From Hydractinia symbiolongicarpus (taxonomy: Eukaryota; Cnidaria; Hydrozoa; Anthoathecata; Hydractiniidae), in the NCBI RefSeq assembly GCF_029227915.1, contig NC_079888.1, positions 10,027,001 through 10,091,000 of the forward strand: DNA of 64,000 nt. Direction: 5' to 3'. The notes under the pieces are model-generated. The model saw only the letters and a list, made by a program, of their open reading frames with translations. It searched no databases and had not been told where the DNA came from. Made by a program: the position numbers and the translations under genes. Positions within the stretch are counted from its first letter, which is position 1; each line of letters begins with the position of its first letter. This document shows, one piece after another, positions 63,654 to 64,000 of the stretch.

Positions 63654-64000
63654 ATGTCACTCGCGTTATTTAACACATTGCCTACCATTGAGATATTATT
63701 AAATAATCAGGGTCAACCCATGTTTAAGCGTGCCGATCTGGGGAGATTTCTGGGCATTGCTGATATAAAGGCGACATATAGAGACGTAAAAACCACGCCT
63801 CGTCATGAGATAACAGGGGGTGCGTCTAACGCACCCCCCAAGGAAGTAAGCGGAGACGATGCTTTCATGACCCTGGATGATGCATTAGAGATTGTACATA
63901 GATCTGAAAAACCAAAGGCTATTGAGATTATGAAATGGCTTGCGGCGAAAGGTATGAAAAAATTACAAAATGAAATCAAAGAATATCGCCAAGCTCTGGC
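63654..64000 (+). CDS. BRO-N/antirepressor-like protein, 5' part (partial)
   Basis: ATG at 63654, ten bases after the preceding gene; open to the window edge (115 codons). N-terminal features resemble BRO-N/viral antirepressor domains: LPTIEILLNNQGQPMFKRAD, LGRFLGIADIKATYRDV, then ITGGASNAPP, MTLDDALEIVHRSEKPKAIE and IMKWLAAKGMKKLQNEI (BRO-N type helix with W). Such proteins bind DNA in large DNA viruses and phages and regulate late genes. A GC hairpin (63816-63838) encodes the Gly/Ala/Pro linker. Confidence 0.6.
   Translation, partial: MSLALFNTLPTIEILLNNQGQPMFKRADLGRFLGIADIKATYRDVKTTPRHEITGGASNAPPKEVSGDDAFMTLDDALEIVHRSEKPKAIEIMKWLAAKGMKKLQNEIKEYRQAL
63816..63838. repeat. GC hairpin GGGGGTGCGT-CTA-ACGCACCCCC
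   Basis: Perfect 10-bp arms with a 3-nt loop, inside the BRO-N-like reading frame. Same architecture as the hairpin at 62067-62087. Confidence 0.75.

Larger units (their letters stand above)
57272..64000 (+). mobile_element. Polinton/adintovirus-like element, long but decayed copy (right end outside window)
   Basis: The left ITR starts AGAGATAGAGAAATG at 57272 and shares CGTCGACCAAAGGG, GGGAAATTCCC and ACACAAAATAATAT iterons with the copy at 33591-39798. Gene order, all plus strand: DNA polymerase B with N-terminal Rho_N-like fusion; a 47-aa membrane protein; an unknown; a Lys/Gly membrane protein; a small hydrophobic protein; an A32-like ATPase; a coiled-coil membrane protein; a BRO-N-like protein. 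PolB plus packaging ATPase inside AG-starting ITRs points to Polinton/adintovirus relatives. Capsid, protease and integrase genes are not in view and may lie to the right. Many stops and frameshifts show it is an old endogenous copy. Confidence 0.75.

Overview
The window looks like AT-rich nuclear DNA of an early-branching animal, most likely a cnidarian and possibly a hydrozoan. The evidence is intron-rich metazoan genes with GT..AG introns (some exons only 16-23 bp), no bacterial gene organisation, and a dense mix of eukaryotic mobile elements. The species call is inference.

Host genes. (1) 1-1209 (-): 5' part of a RecQ-type DEAH helicase that runs off the left edge. (2) 5396-5697 (-): one exon of an MFS sugar-transporter-like protein (MFSD4/NaGLT1 type). 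(3) 10272-17340 (-): a complete Ca2+/calmodulin-dependent protein kinase I gene in 12 coding exons (about 319 aa), including 20-bp and 23-bp micro-exons. (4) 24151-29941 (-): a complete THO complex subunit 7 gene in 8 coding exons (about 210 aa). A 280-bp near-perfect palindrome sits in its first intron, and another open frame ends 31 bp upstream on the same strand. (5) 41404-44679 (-): an unrecognised intronless locus, a secreted protein followed in the same frame by a long helical, Lys-tailed protein, separated by one TAA.

Mobile elements. 33591-39798 is a Polinton/adintovirus-like element with about 200-bp inverted terminal repeats (ITRs) and a 5-bp direct repeat ACTCC. Its interior is mostly lost and has been invaded by a non-LTR retrotransposon (ORF 35767-37701), a SINE-like repeat and a non-autonomous Harbinger-type element (33722-34885) carrying a MADF-like gene. 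45760-48872 is a complete, apparently intact PIF/Harbinger transposon with a double-MADF protein and a DDE transposase, 47-bp perfect terminal inverted repeats (TIRs) and a TAA target duplication. 57272 to the right edge is a second, longer and decayed copy of the Polinton-like element. It holds a protein-primed type DNA polymerase B with a fused N-terminal Rho_N/SAP-like domain, several small membrane proteins, an A32-like packaging ATPase and a BRO-N-like gene. Older debris includes a Polinton-type integrase remnant (55330-55870), piggyBac-type MITEs with TTAA duplications (9181-9236, 51995-52727, one end at about 14237-14297), a LINE 3' fragment (7866-8704), a tRNA-derived SINE, a CGTATA-rich satellite (32810-33420), and other tandem and foldback repeats.

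How it fits together. The kinase and THOC7 are ordinary housekeeping or signalling genes. The rest is repeat-rich. The two Polinton-like copies share ITR motifs, including the palindrome GGGAAATTCCC, which matches an NF-kB consensus, and the same first gene. The longer copy is broken by at least five in-frame stops and several frameshifts, so it is an endogenous fossil and not an active virus.
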